Below are positions 38,801 to 50,719 of a stretch of DNA of 64,000 nucleotides, piece by piece. Numbering within the stretch: the first letter of the stretch is position 1; each line of letters opens with the position of its first letter. A program made the translations under genes and the position numbers. The stretch covers positions 188,501 to 252,500 of the forward strand of contig LR746278.1 of the NCBI GenBank assembly GCA_902729315.2, read 5' to 3'. The notes under the pieces were generated by a model, which had not been told where the DNA came from, made no database searches, and saw only the letters and a program-made list of their open reading frames with translations. The stretch comes from Spirodela intermedia. Its lineage: Eukaryota; Streptophyta; Magnoliopsida; Alismatales; Araceae.

Positions 38801-39414
38801 GCCTATTATTCTCTTATATTTATGAGTCATCTTGGTTTATTTGCCTGAGCATGCGAGATGACTCAAAGCTTCCGTCCAAGTATAGAAAAGGAAACTATAC
38901 TGGGAAGACGGTATGGGTGACTCTGGTTCAAGTTTCGGAGTTTTGAGAATTATTCTGAATTCGAATTTACATGGCACTGATTGGCCTATCTTTTCCTCGT
39001 ACGTTTTGGTTAACGTCATGCCCTTGGTTTAAGCATTCCACTTATGAATTTGCTAATTGGATGCTTTGAAATGACGGTCCGACATGGTTGATCAGAGTAA
39101 TTTCTTCATCGTTCTCATGACTGTGTTCTTCTAGTCTTTTCCTTCGCATGAGATGAACCTTGCCTAGGTATTGGCTATCTTTGGCACTTTTCCATGTGTC
39201 CACGTTCCATTTTTGAATGACTGCAGGTGAACAAAATTGAGGTTCGGTACGACAAGTCCTCCAAACAAGTGGATGTCCACGCATTGAAAGATACACTGTG
39301 GTGCATTATAAAAGACTCTAAAAGACCGGCAGAGACGGTGAGTTAAATCAACCCTTCTTTCTGCATGTATATATATATATATATATATATATATCTATCT
39401 ATCTGTCTATCTCT

Positions 39415-39473
<59 letters not shown>

Positions 39474-39986
39474 GGAAGGTGTACATCAGAAGGCCTATAT
39501 GGGCTTAATGGGTCCATGTTGTAAATGATCCCCTTGCTAAGCAAAAAGCTCTTGGAAAGACTGCCTTGAAATTCATGCTTTACTTTCCTTGGTGATGCTT
39601 GTGAAATTCATGCTTAATTGGGGTTGAGGCTGGCCTGCCGAATCCATACAAGGGCATTGCCCTTCGAGTCGAAATGTTCCAACTTCTTTGGGGCTTTGTT
39701 TCTCTTCTCTCCCGGTTTTAGAGGTGACGACTCTCTAATTTTTTGTATGCAGGAGCAGCGGGTGGAGGACGCCGTGGCTGTGTCCTTCAGGCAGGTGCTG
39801 GGATGCTTCTCGGAGAACTGCTCCGGCGCCTACGCCAAGGACGTCTCCCCACACCTCTCCTTCATCTGCCTGCTCCACCTCGCCAACGAGCACAGCCTCA
39901 CCATCCGTGGAACCCCCTCCCTCGATGAGCTCGAGATCTCCCTTCCTCCCACGAAAACCTCCGCCTCCGCCGCCGCCGCTGGATGA
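32817..39986 (+). CDS. CAP-H: Condensin complex subunit 2 (CAP-H, kleisin)
   Basis: CAP-H is the kleisin of condensin I; it bridges the SMC2 and SMC4 heads and recruits CAP-D2/CAP-G for mitotic chromosome compaction. Thirteen exons are 32817-33125, 34425-34526, 34621-34738, 36105-36190, 36276-36336, 36413-36613, 36707-37077, 37164-37308, 37392-37648, 37728-37758, 38615-38754, 39227-39337 and 39753-39986, giving 721 aa with all phases agreeing. Landmarks are the N-terminal SMC2-binding region (TELFHNCIKLASENKINQKN and WELNLIDHLSEIIKVE), LEAGVKIYSLRVDSVHSEAY, FAVDPLYHQTSAKFDEGGAK, GLLLNNLGVYGDC, HWKYRKIK, FTKALDKEISDIFAPPKSRR, LPEDCHYQAQNLVRLLLRPD, and the C-terminal winged-helix region (VDVHALKDTLWCIIK to FICLLHLANEHSLTIRG). 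Exon 7 carries a 7-residue tandem repeat that lengthens the protein. Confidence 0.95.
36859..36975 (+). repeat. In-frame 21-bp coding minisatellite in CAP-H exon 7
   Basis: About 5.5 units of a heptapeptide close to FESNENE follow one another: ESNKHD, FESNENE, VEGNEKG, FESNENG, FEINKNE, FESNT. The unit is 21 bases, so copy changes keep the frame. It sits in the acidic disordered linker between conserved kleisin regions. Confidence 0.9.
39367..39473. repeat. Compound (AT)n(CTAT)n(AG)n microsatellite in CAP-H intron 12
   Basis: An AT run (about 39,367-39,394) passes into CTAT units, then into about 50 bases of AG repeat. Confidence 0.9.
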
Positions 39987-41890
39987 GCGAGCTGGTTAAT
40001 TCCGGAAGAGATGGTTAAAGTGACTAAACTACCCTACACGAGAAATTTAGATTCAACTCTTGCAAAAGTTCTAAAGATTAAGAAGGTTAACTAAGGTAAG
40101 GTCGAGTGCTTTATTCTTATAATATTATGAAATAAAAGGATCAACCTGATTAAAAAATCGTCAATGATTAAGGTGCTCCTCAGTTAATAAGTAGATAAGA
40201 GGCAATTCAAGTGGGTTATCACTTTTCACTTATTATGAAAATAAATGGATCTATCTATAGATCAAACAATGGCAATATCGTAAGATAAAATATTAAATGA
40301 ACAAGATGTTCAAAATTGGAAAGAAGGGGCGGCGGTGTGGTGGAAGAGTACGAGTTTAAGTTGAAATCAACTTGTGGAAATAGTTGACCTTATGTTGACT
40401 GTTGATCGGGTTGTTGACCATTGACTGTATGACTTGGTTGATTGCGACTCGAACCAAATGAAGTGGCTGGCGTGGACCAAGCTGGCGGGACTGATTAGCT
40501 GGGGCTAAGTGGTTGAGTTGACTTGGATCTCCTTAATGAAGTCCATCGTCAAGTCCACTCATATTTGATTGAGAATTGACAGGGGTTGGAGAAAGTCTGA
40601 AATATAGTGCTTATAATTTGTTGAGTTGGTAAATAGGACAAACCGCAAAGTAGGATCTCACGCCATTCTTCATACCTCTCTATCACACATTTCTGGCTGT
40701 GTTCAATGGAAACTAGAATGTCCTCCTATAGTTGAGTCGTGAAATTCTCATATCAGCTACGAAATTAATGTAGACATTTGAGATAAAATCAATTTACCTC
40801 TATTTAACATATGCTCATATTTCAAGGAGTATTGTCACAATTTTTGAGATGCTAGAGGAGATTTGTCATAATCTTCTTGAATAAATTATATTTTTGATTT
40901 TCTTTGTCAATCTCGACCAAGTTCAACATTTTGGATTTATTAATACTTTTAGTTTCAACAGTTCGAAATAGAAAATTATTACATATTATTTATAGAATAT
41001 TTATAGAATAATCACTGAATCTTAAATTGATTTTATGCACACTTATGTTATAAGACTGATGTCATTGAAAGACATTTGAGATATACATTGATGATACTTA
41101 AATAATCCTATGGCTAACAATGAATTCAAATATTTATATCATTGAGTCTATTAGTGTCTATGAAGGGTGTGGTATTTGAGGAGACCGATGTATTTGACTA
41201 AGATATGTGCCATTAAAAGTCAAACTTTGTTTGTGAGGGGTGTGATTTATGCATAAATCAGATTGAATTGGTTGGGCTATTGGTCCTATGAAATCAAATG
41301 TATTTTCATAAGAAAATAATGAACTCTGTATGAAGGATTTTCGGTAACTTGACCTAGCATAATGAGAGGTAAATCAATATAAAATCCTCTACATCTGTCA
41401 TGGTGATGAGTGTGAGAGAGGCAAGAATGAACCCACATAGAGAGATAGATTGACTTAGGTGAACTTACACCTAGAATAAGAAGATTGTGTTGACACATAC
41501 ACTCATAGAAAAAAAAAGAATAATACAAAAATCATATGAAATTATAGGAAACTAATTTAACTCTCGTCAGTCACATTGAACCTAACATGGTCGTGACAAT
41601 TTGAACAGTTAGAACCAAATGGTATTTGGAGTTGGTCACATTATTTTCTACACTAGATTTGAATTCAATCTCAAGGTGAGCATGAGGATCTTCAACATCT
41701 ATTTTTTATACTTGGCATGATTTATCATTAATCTAAGATATATTTTGAACTTTGTTGATCTATAAATAAAAATTTTGTGTCGAAGTAATATTTTTATTTA
41801 AATATCATGAGCATAATCGTCATAAGCTCATTTTCATAAATTGATTTAAACTTGTAGATGAATGCCAATGTTTGGCTTACATACGTAATG
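39987..41890. other. Intergenic AT-rich spacer with a TTGAC cluster
   Basis: No gene was recognised. At about 40,382-40,426 there are four or five TTGAC cores (W-box type) within 45 bases. The rest is AT-rich and looks like old repeat sequence. Confidence 0.4.
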
Positions 41891-41899
41891 GGCCTCCAC

Positions 41900-44450
41900 T
41901 AAATTAGGACAATTTTAACTCCCTTATTAGAGACACATGCCTCAAGTTAGAAGGTGGATAAGAAGTTAGGAAGAGCAAGTACCAATACTAATGTCAGGAT
42001 GATCTTTAGACTTTGTAATGGCTCTTTTGCCTCATAATTTGAGTCGAAGACATCTTTTTTAAGTTGTTACATGAGGGGCCAAGCTTTTATCCCATGGTCC
42101 CTAATGAAATGTTGGTAATACTTAGTGAGTCCTAGGAATCCAAGAGCATACATATGTAGGAAAGGGAAGGTCACCTTTAAATAGCCACCACTTTGAGGAT
42201 TCCTAGCAAAAAACTCAAGAATTCATTGCAATACACTCCATGAAAACTTAGTGACCCAAATATGTGATCTTGGATCTCCCAAAGATACACTTATTGAGGT
42301 TAACATAGAAGTGATGTTCACGTAGGATATTAAATATTTAGAATGAATACTCGTTATGCTCAACAGTGCTCCTACTATAAATAAGTATATCATCGACGAA
42401 AATTAAAACAAACCAATGCAATAGATAGTAAAAGAGTTTTTTCATCACCGCCTAAAAGGTGGCTGGTGCATTGGAGAGAGTGAAAACTTGTAATGGCCTT
42501 CATGTGTCTATTTTTTAGTCATCCTCGAGGCAGACCCAAATTTAATGGTATCTTGACCACATGTTGAGCGTATAAAAGATTTGAGTGTTGTGCAATTCAT
42601 CCATCAACTCTTTGATGGGGATCAACAATCTGTTGAGTATGGTGACCTAGGTGATCATGTAGTAGTCCATATTGAATCTCCACAATTCATCATTCTTTTG
42701 GATCAGCACCACTAGGCTTAGAAGAGTTTAAAAATGTTTCATTATACACATCACCAACATCTCTCTCACTTGTTATTCTAGCTCATTTTTTTGATAATAT
42801 AGATGTTTGATTGAACTAACGTGCACAGGTTTTGCTCTAGCTGTCAATAGGATCTTGTGATCAAGGTCCCAAAGAAGACTGCTAATTTTTAGATTAATTC
42901 AATGAATTATTGCTACCAAATGTCCACTAGAGGAGAGGGGCCATCCTCCTATTTTGACGACGATAAAAGTATAATTCAAAGTAGATTTCTCTCCATCAAA
43001 CATGGTCCACCTTAAATTGAAGAGTGAGGGAGTTACCGACCTTGAGAGCTTCAGACTACATAGTGATCCATTTTTCTTTGACTTAGAAAGAGAGCGTATA
43101 TTATTTAAAGTCCAATTCAATCTTTTATTGGTTTTTCATCCATCAGAGTCCTAAGACCAAATCTAATGTGGCCAAGGGCAAGGTAAGGAAGTCTTAAAAA
43201 AATAATTGCTAGCATATCAATAATGATGCCTATGGTTCGATCACCTCAAAAATTAGTGATGACTTTTGGACATGTGATGACTCAAAAATCAGTTGTTTTG
43301 AACATCGACAAACTTAACTCTTGCACCATACAGTTGTTGATGAAGTTGTGGGTGGCCTCGGTGTTAACCAAGATTGTTATTATTCTACTGTCAACTTACC
43401 CTCGAAGTTTTAAAGATCAAGTTGAACAATCATTTGATAATAAACTCATAGAATTGACTCTTCTCTTTTGTCCTCATTTATTACATCTTCTTATGTGACT
43501 GATGTTTCTTATAAGAAATCAAAATCTACTAGGTTGAGGAGAATGAGAAGATTCTTCCTACATTTATGGCCCAATGAGAACTAGTCATTACAATTAAACA
43601 TAAGCCTTGGCCTCTTCAGACTTTAATTTTTACTATTGTTAGGTTTAACCTTTTTTTTCTATTTATTACCTCAGAGTGAGCTGCAGCTGAAGTTATGTTT
43701 TGAGGCCCACCCTCTTCTCTCATTTGGAGGATACTGACTTCAAAAGCCTTGGTCCTTCTAACTTTATAATTCATAGTCTACCCCTATGTGGGTTGGGCCA
43801 ATTGGGGTCATCTGAATGTCTTGAGTTTCACCAGCATACTAATCTTATGTTCTACCTATTATGCATCATAGATGATTTCCTCCAATATAATTGGGTTGAG
43901 GGAGTAGACTTCTACTTGAATATCTTTGCAAAGCCTCTTGAGGAAGGTAGTCTTGAGTATATCTTCAGATACATTACTCATCACACTAGAGAGAAGCTAG
44001 AAGTCCTCTATATTCTTTGACAATGCATGTTTGTATGAGTTCCAATAGATGTTGGTACAACATGTCGGAACACATAGGTCTAAAACACCATAGGAGTTAT
44101 ATCTTCAATTTCACCCAACTTCTAAGGGTCTCCATTCTTCTACCAATGGAACTAATGAAGTGCTTGGCCTTCCATGTTGAGAATGACCTTTATCAATATT
44201 TATAACATTACCATATAGTAGGTGAAAATATATAATTATGCACTAAACACCCACCCCTTGGGGTCTTTACTGTTGAATAGCATCAGTTTCAACCCCCATC
44301 ACTATTAGGTTTATGGGGAAGATCAAAGGTGATAGGCTCCCAAGTTTTCAAACAGTTAATGACAATTTAACAGACTCTTGAGTTGCGGGATGTCTTCACA
44401 ACACTCTATCCTCCCTTTGTTTTTGATTGAATTCTCTAGTGGCTCTATGC
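41900..44450 (-). pseudogene. Decayed Ty3/gypsy gag-pol fragment (minus strand)
   Basis: Reading the minus strand from high to low coordinates gives, with many stops and shifts: a gag-like patch with DPKGWVFSA and HMEGQAL-type words (about 44,150-44,270), a retropepsin-like patch with EATHNFIN (about 43,332-43,375), and a reverse transcriptase active-site region. The latter reads LIFVDDILIYSRS at about 42,365-42,405, with the VDD at 42,390-42,398. It continues into LREHHFYVNLNKC and TYLGH, then remnants of the connection/RNase H region near 42,000-42,150. No flanking LTR pair was identified. The order gag-protease-RT-RNase H is that of Ty3/gypsy. Confidence 0.7.
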
Positions 44451-44721
44451 GTTGATGGGCTAGGATACTATTTTTCCTATTTGGCTCAATCAAGAGGAGA
44501 ATTCAACCATAGGTTGAGCTGCTCAAGGACTAGGTGATGGCCTTGAGTTGCTGTCTAGGCTCCATCTATTTATTCTTCAGCTTCCATAGATATTTCACTT
44601 ATTTTGTAGTGAGGACATGCTTGACCTACTCTAAGTCTTTTTTCAAACTCTCTAATTTTGAATTGATCGATTTAAGCCCCATGTAATATTGAACTACTAT
44701 GATACTAAATTGATGTACTGT

Positions 44722-46343
44722 TGACGTGACTCAGTTGTTGTATATTAAATCATGTAAATATAAAATTTATAAAACTAGAAAATACGAATTTTTGGATATT
44801 TAGAAGTATTTCTGAATAAATATATCAATTATAATTCAATAAAACTTCCAAAAATAGCGGTAATTTTTCAAGTCGATTACAAGGATGTAATATAATATCT
44901 GGTAATTATTCAGAATTTTTCTCAATGAATACGATTTTCTATGAATTTTATACTAGGAAATGAAAAGGAAATATATTTAAAATTCACGAAAAAGGGAAAT
45001 AAGGGTGTGGACGTCAAGATCCCGGCGAACGTGAATCGGGCGGAAATAGAGTTCCGCCCGACGATTCTTACGTAAGTGATTACAGATGATTTAATTAATC
45101 AAATTAAGATCTATAAAAGTCGGAAGAATCGTAATAGAACAAAATATATTTTGGTAAATTAAAATCACAAAAATTATCACTAAATGAAGCGTAAAGTAAG
45201 TTGAAAGCAGGAAAATAGAGTTCCGGCGTCGCAGCGGCGATGCGTCGGTGATGCACCGGAATCCTGAGCATTCAGGAGGATAGTTGTGCAATGTCCACGG
45301 CCTCGAAGGCTCTCCTTAGACAAGGACGATGTGGGCAATCTTTAGATCTCCTTGCGAAGTCTAGAGATTAATGAAATGGGTCATCAAGTCGTCTCCGGCG
45401 GCTGTCACCCGGCAGAGTGGAAAAACGACGACTTTGCGACTCTTCGGCGGCTGTCACTTGATGGAGAGGAGCTGGATGGAGGTGGGGCGCGTCTCAGGGA
45501 GCTTCATCCTCAGGTCCGCACAACAAGAGGAGGCTCTTCATCGCATCTGGTATGCTCTCAGGAGGTGGCGACTCGTCTCCCGACGGATCGTCCTCTTCCC
45601 AACGACGGCTTGTTCGTCGATCAATCGGAGATGATTTACTCGATGGATTCGCGATCCTTTTATCGCGAATCCTTCAGAAATTTTAGTAACAATGTTCCCC
45701 GAATCGCGTTGACGAGATTTTCGCCGATGATCCAGTGATTTTGGTTGCTTAATCCTTCATCGGCGATCTGCAGGAAAGTCGTGATAATCATATAAAAATA
45801 TGAGTTTTGACTTTGGGAGGATTCGAACCCGTGCCGGTTGCCCACCCTTTCTAGGGAAGGTGACAGGGGGTTTAGTCCCACATCGGTTGTGCGCCAAAGT
45901 TTCTGGCGAATATAAAGTAATATTACATTCGCGATCAAGCGCGCGTGTACGACCACTCCTTGCCCCATAGCCGGCTAGCCACCAGTGACGATGGAAGGGG
46001 AGTGGCGCACACGTGCCCACATCATCGGTTCAAGCCGCTCGAGCCCCTGCTCGTGGCTACTCCCCGACTGTGCTTCCAACCTGCTTGTAGGCCCGGCTGG
46101 CCGGCGGGTCCCCCCATTTTGCAATATTTTTAGTTTTATTTCTTTTTCTTCATTTATCTCAAAAGTAAGACTGTAAAAATCATATAAATTCGTATAAAAT
46201 CATATAATTACCCAAAAAATCACATTAATCAACTGAAAAACCACTTTTCACACTTTAACATAAAGATAAGTCTATTTATCACGAGTTAAGACTAAAACTA
46301 TATTATTTACTAATTATTAACTCATGATAATGAAGACTTATCA
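44722..46343 (+). mobile_element. 1.6-kb TG...CA repeat, copy A (solo-LTR-like)
   Basis: This copy begins TGACGTGACTCAG and ends GACTTATCA. It matches 47,485-49,195 directly and 58,172-59,791 inverted, across nearly the whole length. Flanking pentamers are ACTGT and ACTAT (4 of 5 match). It contains a GC-rich centre with a 128-codon open frame (45,352-45,738), a conserved TTTAGTCCCACATCGG motif near 45,871, and an inverted repeat of about 14 bases near its 3' end. TG...CA ends and the B-copy target duplication suggest a solo LTR; no PBS or gag-pol is attached. Confidence 0.65.
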
Positions 46344-46464
46344 ACTATCAATTTCAAAATAGAAAGAATAGGAAAAATTAAAAAAATTATTAAGTAATCT
46401 CTACTCATGTCTCTATGAGTAAAGGTGTAAGAACACATGGGTGAACTCTTATAATTTGTTGACA

Positions 46465-46620
46465 AGAAAAAGAGAAACCCTAGAATTGATATCTTGAAGA
46501 AAATAAGTACATGAGGTTATATAGAAGACAAAATGAAAGAAAGAGAAAAAAAATATAGAGATGGTGGATGAAGAATAAGAATGTGGAGAGAATATGTCCA
46601 AAATGGGCCTGGTGGATAGT
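46465..46620. repeat. Direct repeat R1 (about 150 bp) flanking the inverted partial copy
   Basis: Shares GAGAAACCCTAGAATTGATAT, TACATGAGGTTATATAGAAG and GATGTGGAGAGAATA-type words with 47,278-47,440. It lies just upstream of the inverted partial 1.6-kb repeat. Confidence 0.7.
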
Positions 46621-46625
46621 GGGCA

Positions 46626-47222
46626 CTTCGAGGCTATAGACATTGCACAACGATCCTCCTGAATGCTCAAGATTTTGATGCATCGTCGACGCATCGCCGC
46701 CGGAATGCTGGAACTCTATTTTCTTGCTTTCAACTTAATTTTTATTTCATTTAGTGATAATTTTTTGATTTTAAATTTACCAAGATATACTTCATTCCAT
46801 TATGATTCTTCTGGCTTTTATAGATCTTAATTTGATCAATTACATCGTTTGTAATCGCTTACGTAAGAATCGCCGGGCGGAACTCTGTTTCTGCCCGATT
46901 TGCATTCGCTGAGCGCTAACGTCATCCTGACGCCCGCACCCTTATTTCCCTTTTTCGTGAATTTTAAATATATTTTCTTTTCATTTCTTAGTATAAAATT
47001 TATAAAAAATAGTATTATTTGAGGAAAATTCTGAATAATTACCAGATATTATATTACATCTTAGTGATCGACTTAGAAAATTATCGCTATTTTTGGAAGT
47101 TTTATTAAATTATACTTGATATATTTTTTCAGAAATACTTCTAAATATCTGAAAATTTATATTTTCTAGTTTTATAAAATTTAAATTTACGTGATTTACT
47201 ATACAATGACTGAGTCACGTCA
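46626..47222 (-). mobile_element. Inverted partial copy (0.6 kb) of the 1.6-kb repeat
   Basis: This segment is the reverse complement of about the first 600 bases of copy A (44,722-45,315). Matching words include GAATGCTCA, the GGGCGGAA block, CCAGATATTATATTACATC and the terminal GAGTCACGTCA. The internal break is at the GC-rich part of the repeat. With copy A it forms inverted arms about 1.3 kb apart. Confidence 0.75.
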
Positions 47223-47254
47223 AGGAGACAGAGCAATAGTGGCATAAAAAACCT

Positions 47255-47440
47255 GACTTTGATATTATATTAATAAGAGAAAAAGAAAACCTTAGAATTG
47301 ATATTTTGAAGAAGAGGAGTACATGAGGTTGTATAGAAGAAATGAAGAAAGAGAGATAGAAGAAGAAGAGAAGATAGTGAAGGAAGAATAGAGATGTGGA
47401 GAGAATAAATCAAAAATGAGTATAGTGGGCCTAGTGGGCT
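47255..47440. repeat. Direct repeat R2 with retroelement primer-site-like flank
   Basis: Counterpart of 46,465-46,620. Just upstream (47,255-47,277), the text CTGACTTTGATATTATATTAATAAG resembles, in reverse, a decayed tRNA-Met primer-binding site next to an LTR end. R1 and R2 may therefore be LTR pieces of another small element; this is inference. Confidence 0.5.
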
Positions 47441-47484
47441 TATTTTAACATGATTGAAAGTCCAAAGAGAAAAAGATGGATAAG

Positions 47485-49195
47485 TGACGTGACTTAGTCA
47501 TTGTATAGTAAATCACATAAATTTAAAATTTATAAAACTAGAAAATACTAATCAAGTAGTATTTCTGAACAAATATATCAATTATAATTTAATAAACTTC
47601 CAAAAATAGTGATAATTTTTTAGATCGATAAAAAAGATGTAATATAATATCGGATATTTTTTTAAAATTTTTCTCAAAGAATATGATTTTTTTTATAAAT
47701 TTTATACTAAAAAATAAAAATAAAATATATTTAAAATTTGTGAAAAAGGACATAGTATAGACGTCAGGAGGACATCAACACCCAACGAATGTGAATCAAG
47801 CAGAAATAGAGTTCCACTCAGCGATTCTTACATAAGTGATTATAAATAATTTAATTGATCAAATTAAGATCAGTAAAAGCTAGAAGAATCGTAATTAAAT
47901 GAAGCATAACTTGGTAAATTAAAATGACACAAATTATTACTAAACAAAGTAAAAATTAAGTTAAAAGCAAGAAAAATAAAATTCTGACATCACAGCGGCG
48001 ATGCATCAACGATGCACCGGAATCTTGAACATTTGGGACGATCGTCGTGTAGTGTCCACGGCTTTGAAGGCTCTCCTTGGACAAGGACAACGTGGACAAT
48101 CTCTAGATTTCGTTGCAAAGTCTAGAGACCAATGAAATGGGTTGTCAAATCGTCTCCGGCGGCTGTCACCTGGTGAAGCGAAAAAACAACGACTTTGTGG
48201 CTCTTCGACAACTGTCACCCGACGGAGAGGAGCTGGGTAGAGGTGGGGCGCGTGTCAAGAAACTTCATCCTCATGTCTGCACAGTAAGAGGAGGCTCTTC
48301 ATCGCATCTGGTATGTTCTCAAGAAGTGGCAACTCGTCTCCCAACGGATTGTCTTCTTCTAGACGACGACTTGTTCGTCGATCAATTAGAGATGATTTAC
48401 TCGATAACTTTAAGATCCTTTATCAGGAATTGTTCAACAATTTTAGTAACAATACTTTGTGAATCACGTTGACGAGATTTTTGCCGATGATCTAGTGATT
48501 CTGACGGCTTAAAAATACGAACCGACGATCTGTAAGAAAGTCGTGATAAGTAGATAAAAATATGAGTTTTGACTTTAAGAGGATTCGAACTCGTGCTGAT
48601 TGTCTGCTTACATGAGAGAGGTTAAAAAGTAATCTAATACCCTTATCAAGTGACGTCATCATGGTATATCTTTGTTATAATGAAGGTTTAAGTATTAAAA
48701 TCTTTGAAGTCTTTCAGGGGAAAATGTGATGCAAGTTTAATCCCATATGGCTTGTGTGTTGAAGTTTTGGACAAATATATAGTAATATCACATTTATAAG
48801 CAATGAGTCCCTTTCTCCCATGTGTACGACCACTTCTTGTCTTATAGCCGATTAGTCACTGGTGACATAAAAAGTGAGTGGTGCACACATGCCCCCATCG
48901 GTCTTAGCTGCTCGAGCCCTTGCTCGCGGCTCCCCCCAACTACGCTTCTGACCCACTTGCGGGCCCAGTTGGCCAGTGAGTCCCTCCCTTTTGCTATATT
49001 ATTATTTTAATTTCTTTTTCTTCATTTATCTAAAAAATAGGTCTATAAAAATCATATAAATTTATAAAAAATCATATTAATCAACTAAAAATTATTTTTT
49101 TATAATTTAACACAACTATAAGTCTATTTATCATGAGTTAAGGCTAAAATTATATTATTTACTAATTATTAACTCATGATAATGAAAACTTATCA
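47485..49195 (+). mobile_element. 1.7-kb TG...CA repeat, copy B, with exact 5-bp target duplication
   Basis: Begins TGACGTGACTTAG and ends AACTTATCA; it is flanked on both sides by ATAAG (47,480-47,484 and 49,196-49,200). It matches copy A across its length, with a roughly 90-base insertion near 48,620-48,700. Near the 3' end TTATCATGAGTTAA is exactly inverted as TTAACTCATGATAA. A 119-codon open frame (48,113-48,472) corresponds to that of copy A. The TG...CA ends and 5-bp duplication indicate LTR-type integration followed by loss of the interior. Confidence 0.75.
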
Positions 49196-49200
49196 ATAAG

Positions 49201-49904
49201 GATGACAAAGAAAACAAAAGAAGATAACTTGAGAAAGCCACTTCGGAACACTCAAGTACATCTAAGATAACCACTCTCCTTTCACCTCATGCAAAAAGTA
49301 AAAATGCTTAATGCCCTATTCTTTTCCTTTGGTGTCTTCTTATAGACCTAGATCGTTTTCTTCTAATCTTCAATGGTCACACTGCCTTCTGATGGCCATT
49401 GGATTGCTACCCTCATCTCTATCTATCATCACCTCTAATTCCTTAGCTTCCAACCAACCATGCCTAATACTAGGCTGGTTCTTGGCTTCTATCCTTGGCC
49501 TGTCCATCAATTGATAATCGAGGTGTTTGGGCTGTATCATGGACGATTTTTCCTACATGGGTGAAAGCTGACGACTAAGATCTCAACATTTAGCTGACTG
49601 GAAACCACCCCCCAACAATTGATTTTTGCTCATGTGAGAGATGATGACTTGAAGAAATAAAGAAACACAGATTGGTGATGGTTCTCTCTTAGAGAGTCTT
49701 GCCATTCATGGTGTGGTGGGGTCAACCCACAAAGGCAGCAGTTGAGGAAAGTTATTGTAGATTGTAGGTACTTATCTTGGGGGTGAAGACATTATCGAGC
49801 CACCTTCATCATCTAGAGGCACATTGACAAGAACCCACCCCTCGTTGGATGATCTATGCATGAAGATAATGATCATATGGATATGAAAAATAGGATCTTG
49901 GGAC
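49201..49904. other. Spacer between repeat copy B and VPS35L-like exons
   Basis: No protein similarity or repeat structure was recognised. Further downstream exons of the VPS35L-like gene would be expected here on the minus strand but were not found. Confidence 0.4.
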
Positions 49905-50296
49905 CTACTTCCAAGGATATTATTAGGCAATTGCACACATCAAGGGCCCTTGAAGAGGGGAGAAAATTTGTTAGAAAAGCGTGGAATGGAAACTATGACA
50001 GTAGTGAAGAGACAGGTAGAGGAATTTACTGCATTGGGCTCTCTCTCAATCCTCTCCACCAAGTCTCGTGTCACAAGATCAAAAGTCGATGCTAGATCTC
50101 GTTTGTATGATGCATCCTCAAAGAAAAGTAGGTCATTTCTCACAACCTACACATATTAGTTACGCAGCAAAAAAGTGCAGTGCATGAGAAAAAAATCATT
50201 TTCTGCTCACACAAAGCATTAGTTACTTGTAAGGATATGTCATTGAATATTGTATTACATTAATTAAATGAAATGATGTCGAGCTAGCTTGCAACT

Positions 50297-50655
50297 TGAT
50301 GACATACCGAAGGTATGGTATGTCAGGCACCAGCCCAATAAGTATGGGTGCCAACCCAAAAATGAGAGGCCCAGGATCGCTCCCAGTCTGGTATAAATAC
50401 CAGAATTAAGGATTGATCAGCAGTTAGAAACCGCTATGTGACCCTCGTTGTCTCTCCATAGAAGGGATTTCCTAACCTTCCCTCTCCTATTTCTGTCCAG
50501 GTTTCCCTTCCCCGGTGACGTTGTAGAGCGATGCCATCCCTATCCTTGGACTATTCTTATCTTGTGGATCCCGTCTTCTCTCTCTCTCTCTCTCTCTCTT
50601 GTGAGAAAACCATCTAGACTTCGGTGGAGTTTTGGAGTTCATTAGGACTCCATCA
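50297..50655 (+). repeat. Chromovirus 5' LTR
   Basis: Begins TGATGACATACC and ends CTCCATCA; 359 bases. It contains a TATA-type GGTATAAATACC near 50,390-50,403 and a (CT)n run near 50,578-50,600. It matches the 3' LTR with scattered substitutions and indels. Confidence 0.93.
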
Positions 50656-50657
50656 TT

Positions 50658-50669
50658 TGGTATTAGAGC
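50658..50669 (+). other. Primer-binding site (initiator tRNA-Met type)
   Basis: TGGTATTAGAGC lies two bases after the 5' LTR. It differs by one base from TGGTATCAGAGC, the complement of the 3' end of plant initiator tRNA-Met. Confidence 0.88.
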
Positions 50670-50719
50670 TGCCCTCCCACCACTGCCGTTGCATAATCAC
50701 AAGTTACAAAACCGCTCTC

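Noticed and set aside
45822-45840. tRNA-like B-box (GGATTCGAACCC) in the 1.6-kb repeat
   Set aside because: No cloverleaf or A-box at proper spacing was seen, and the copies at 48,578 and 58,690 are diverged; treated as part of the repeat, not a tRNA gene.
44722-49195. 1.6-kb repeats as Helitrons because of the 3' hairpin
   Set aside because: The ends are TG...CA and copy B has an exact 5-bp duplication; there is no CTRR end after the hairpin.
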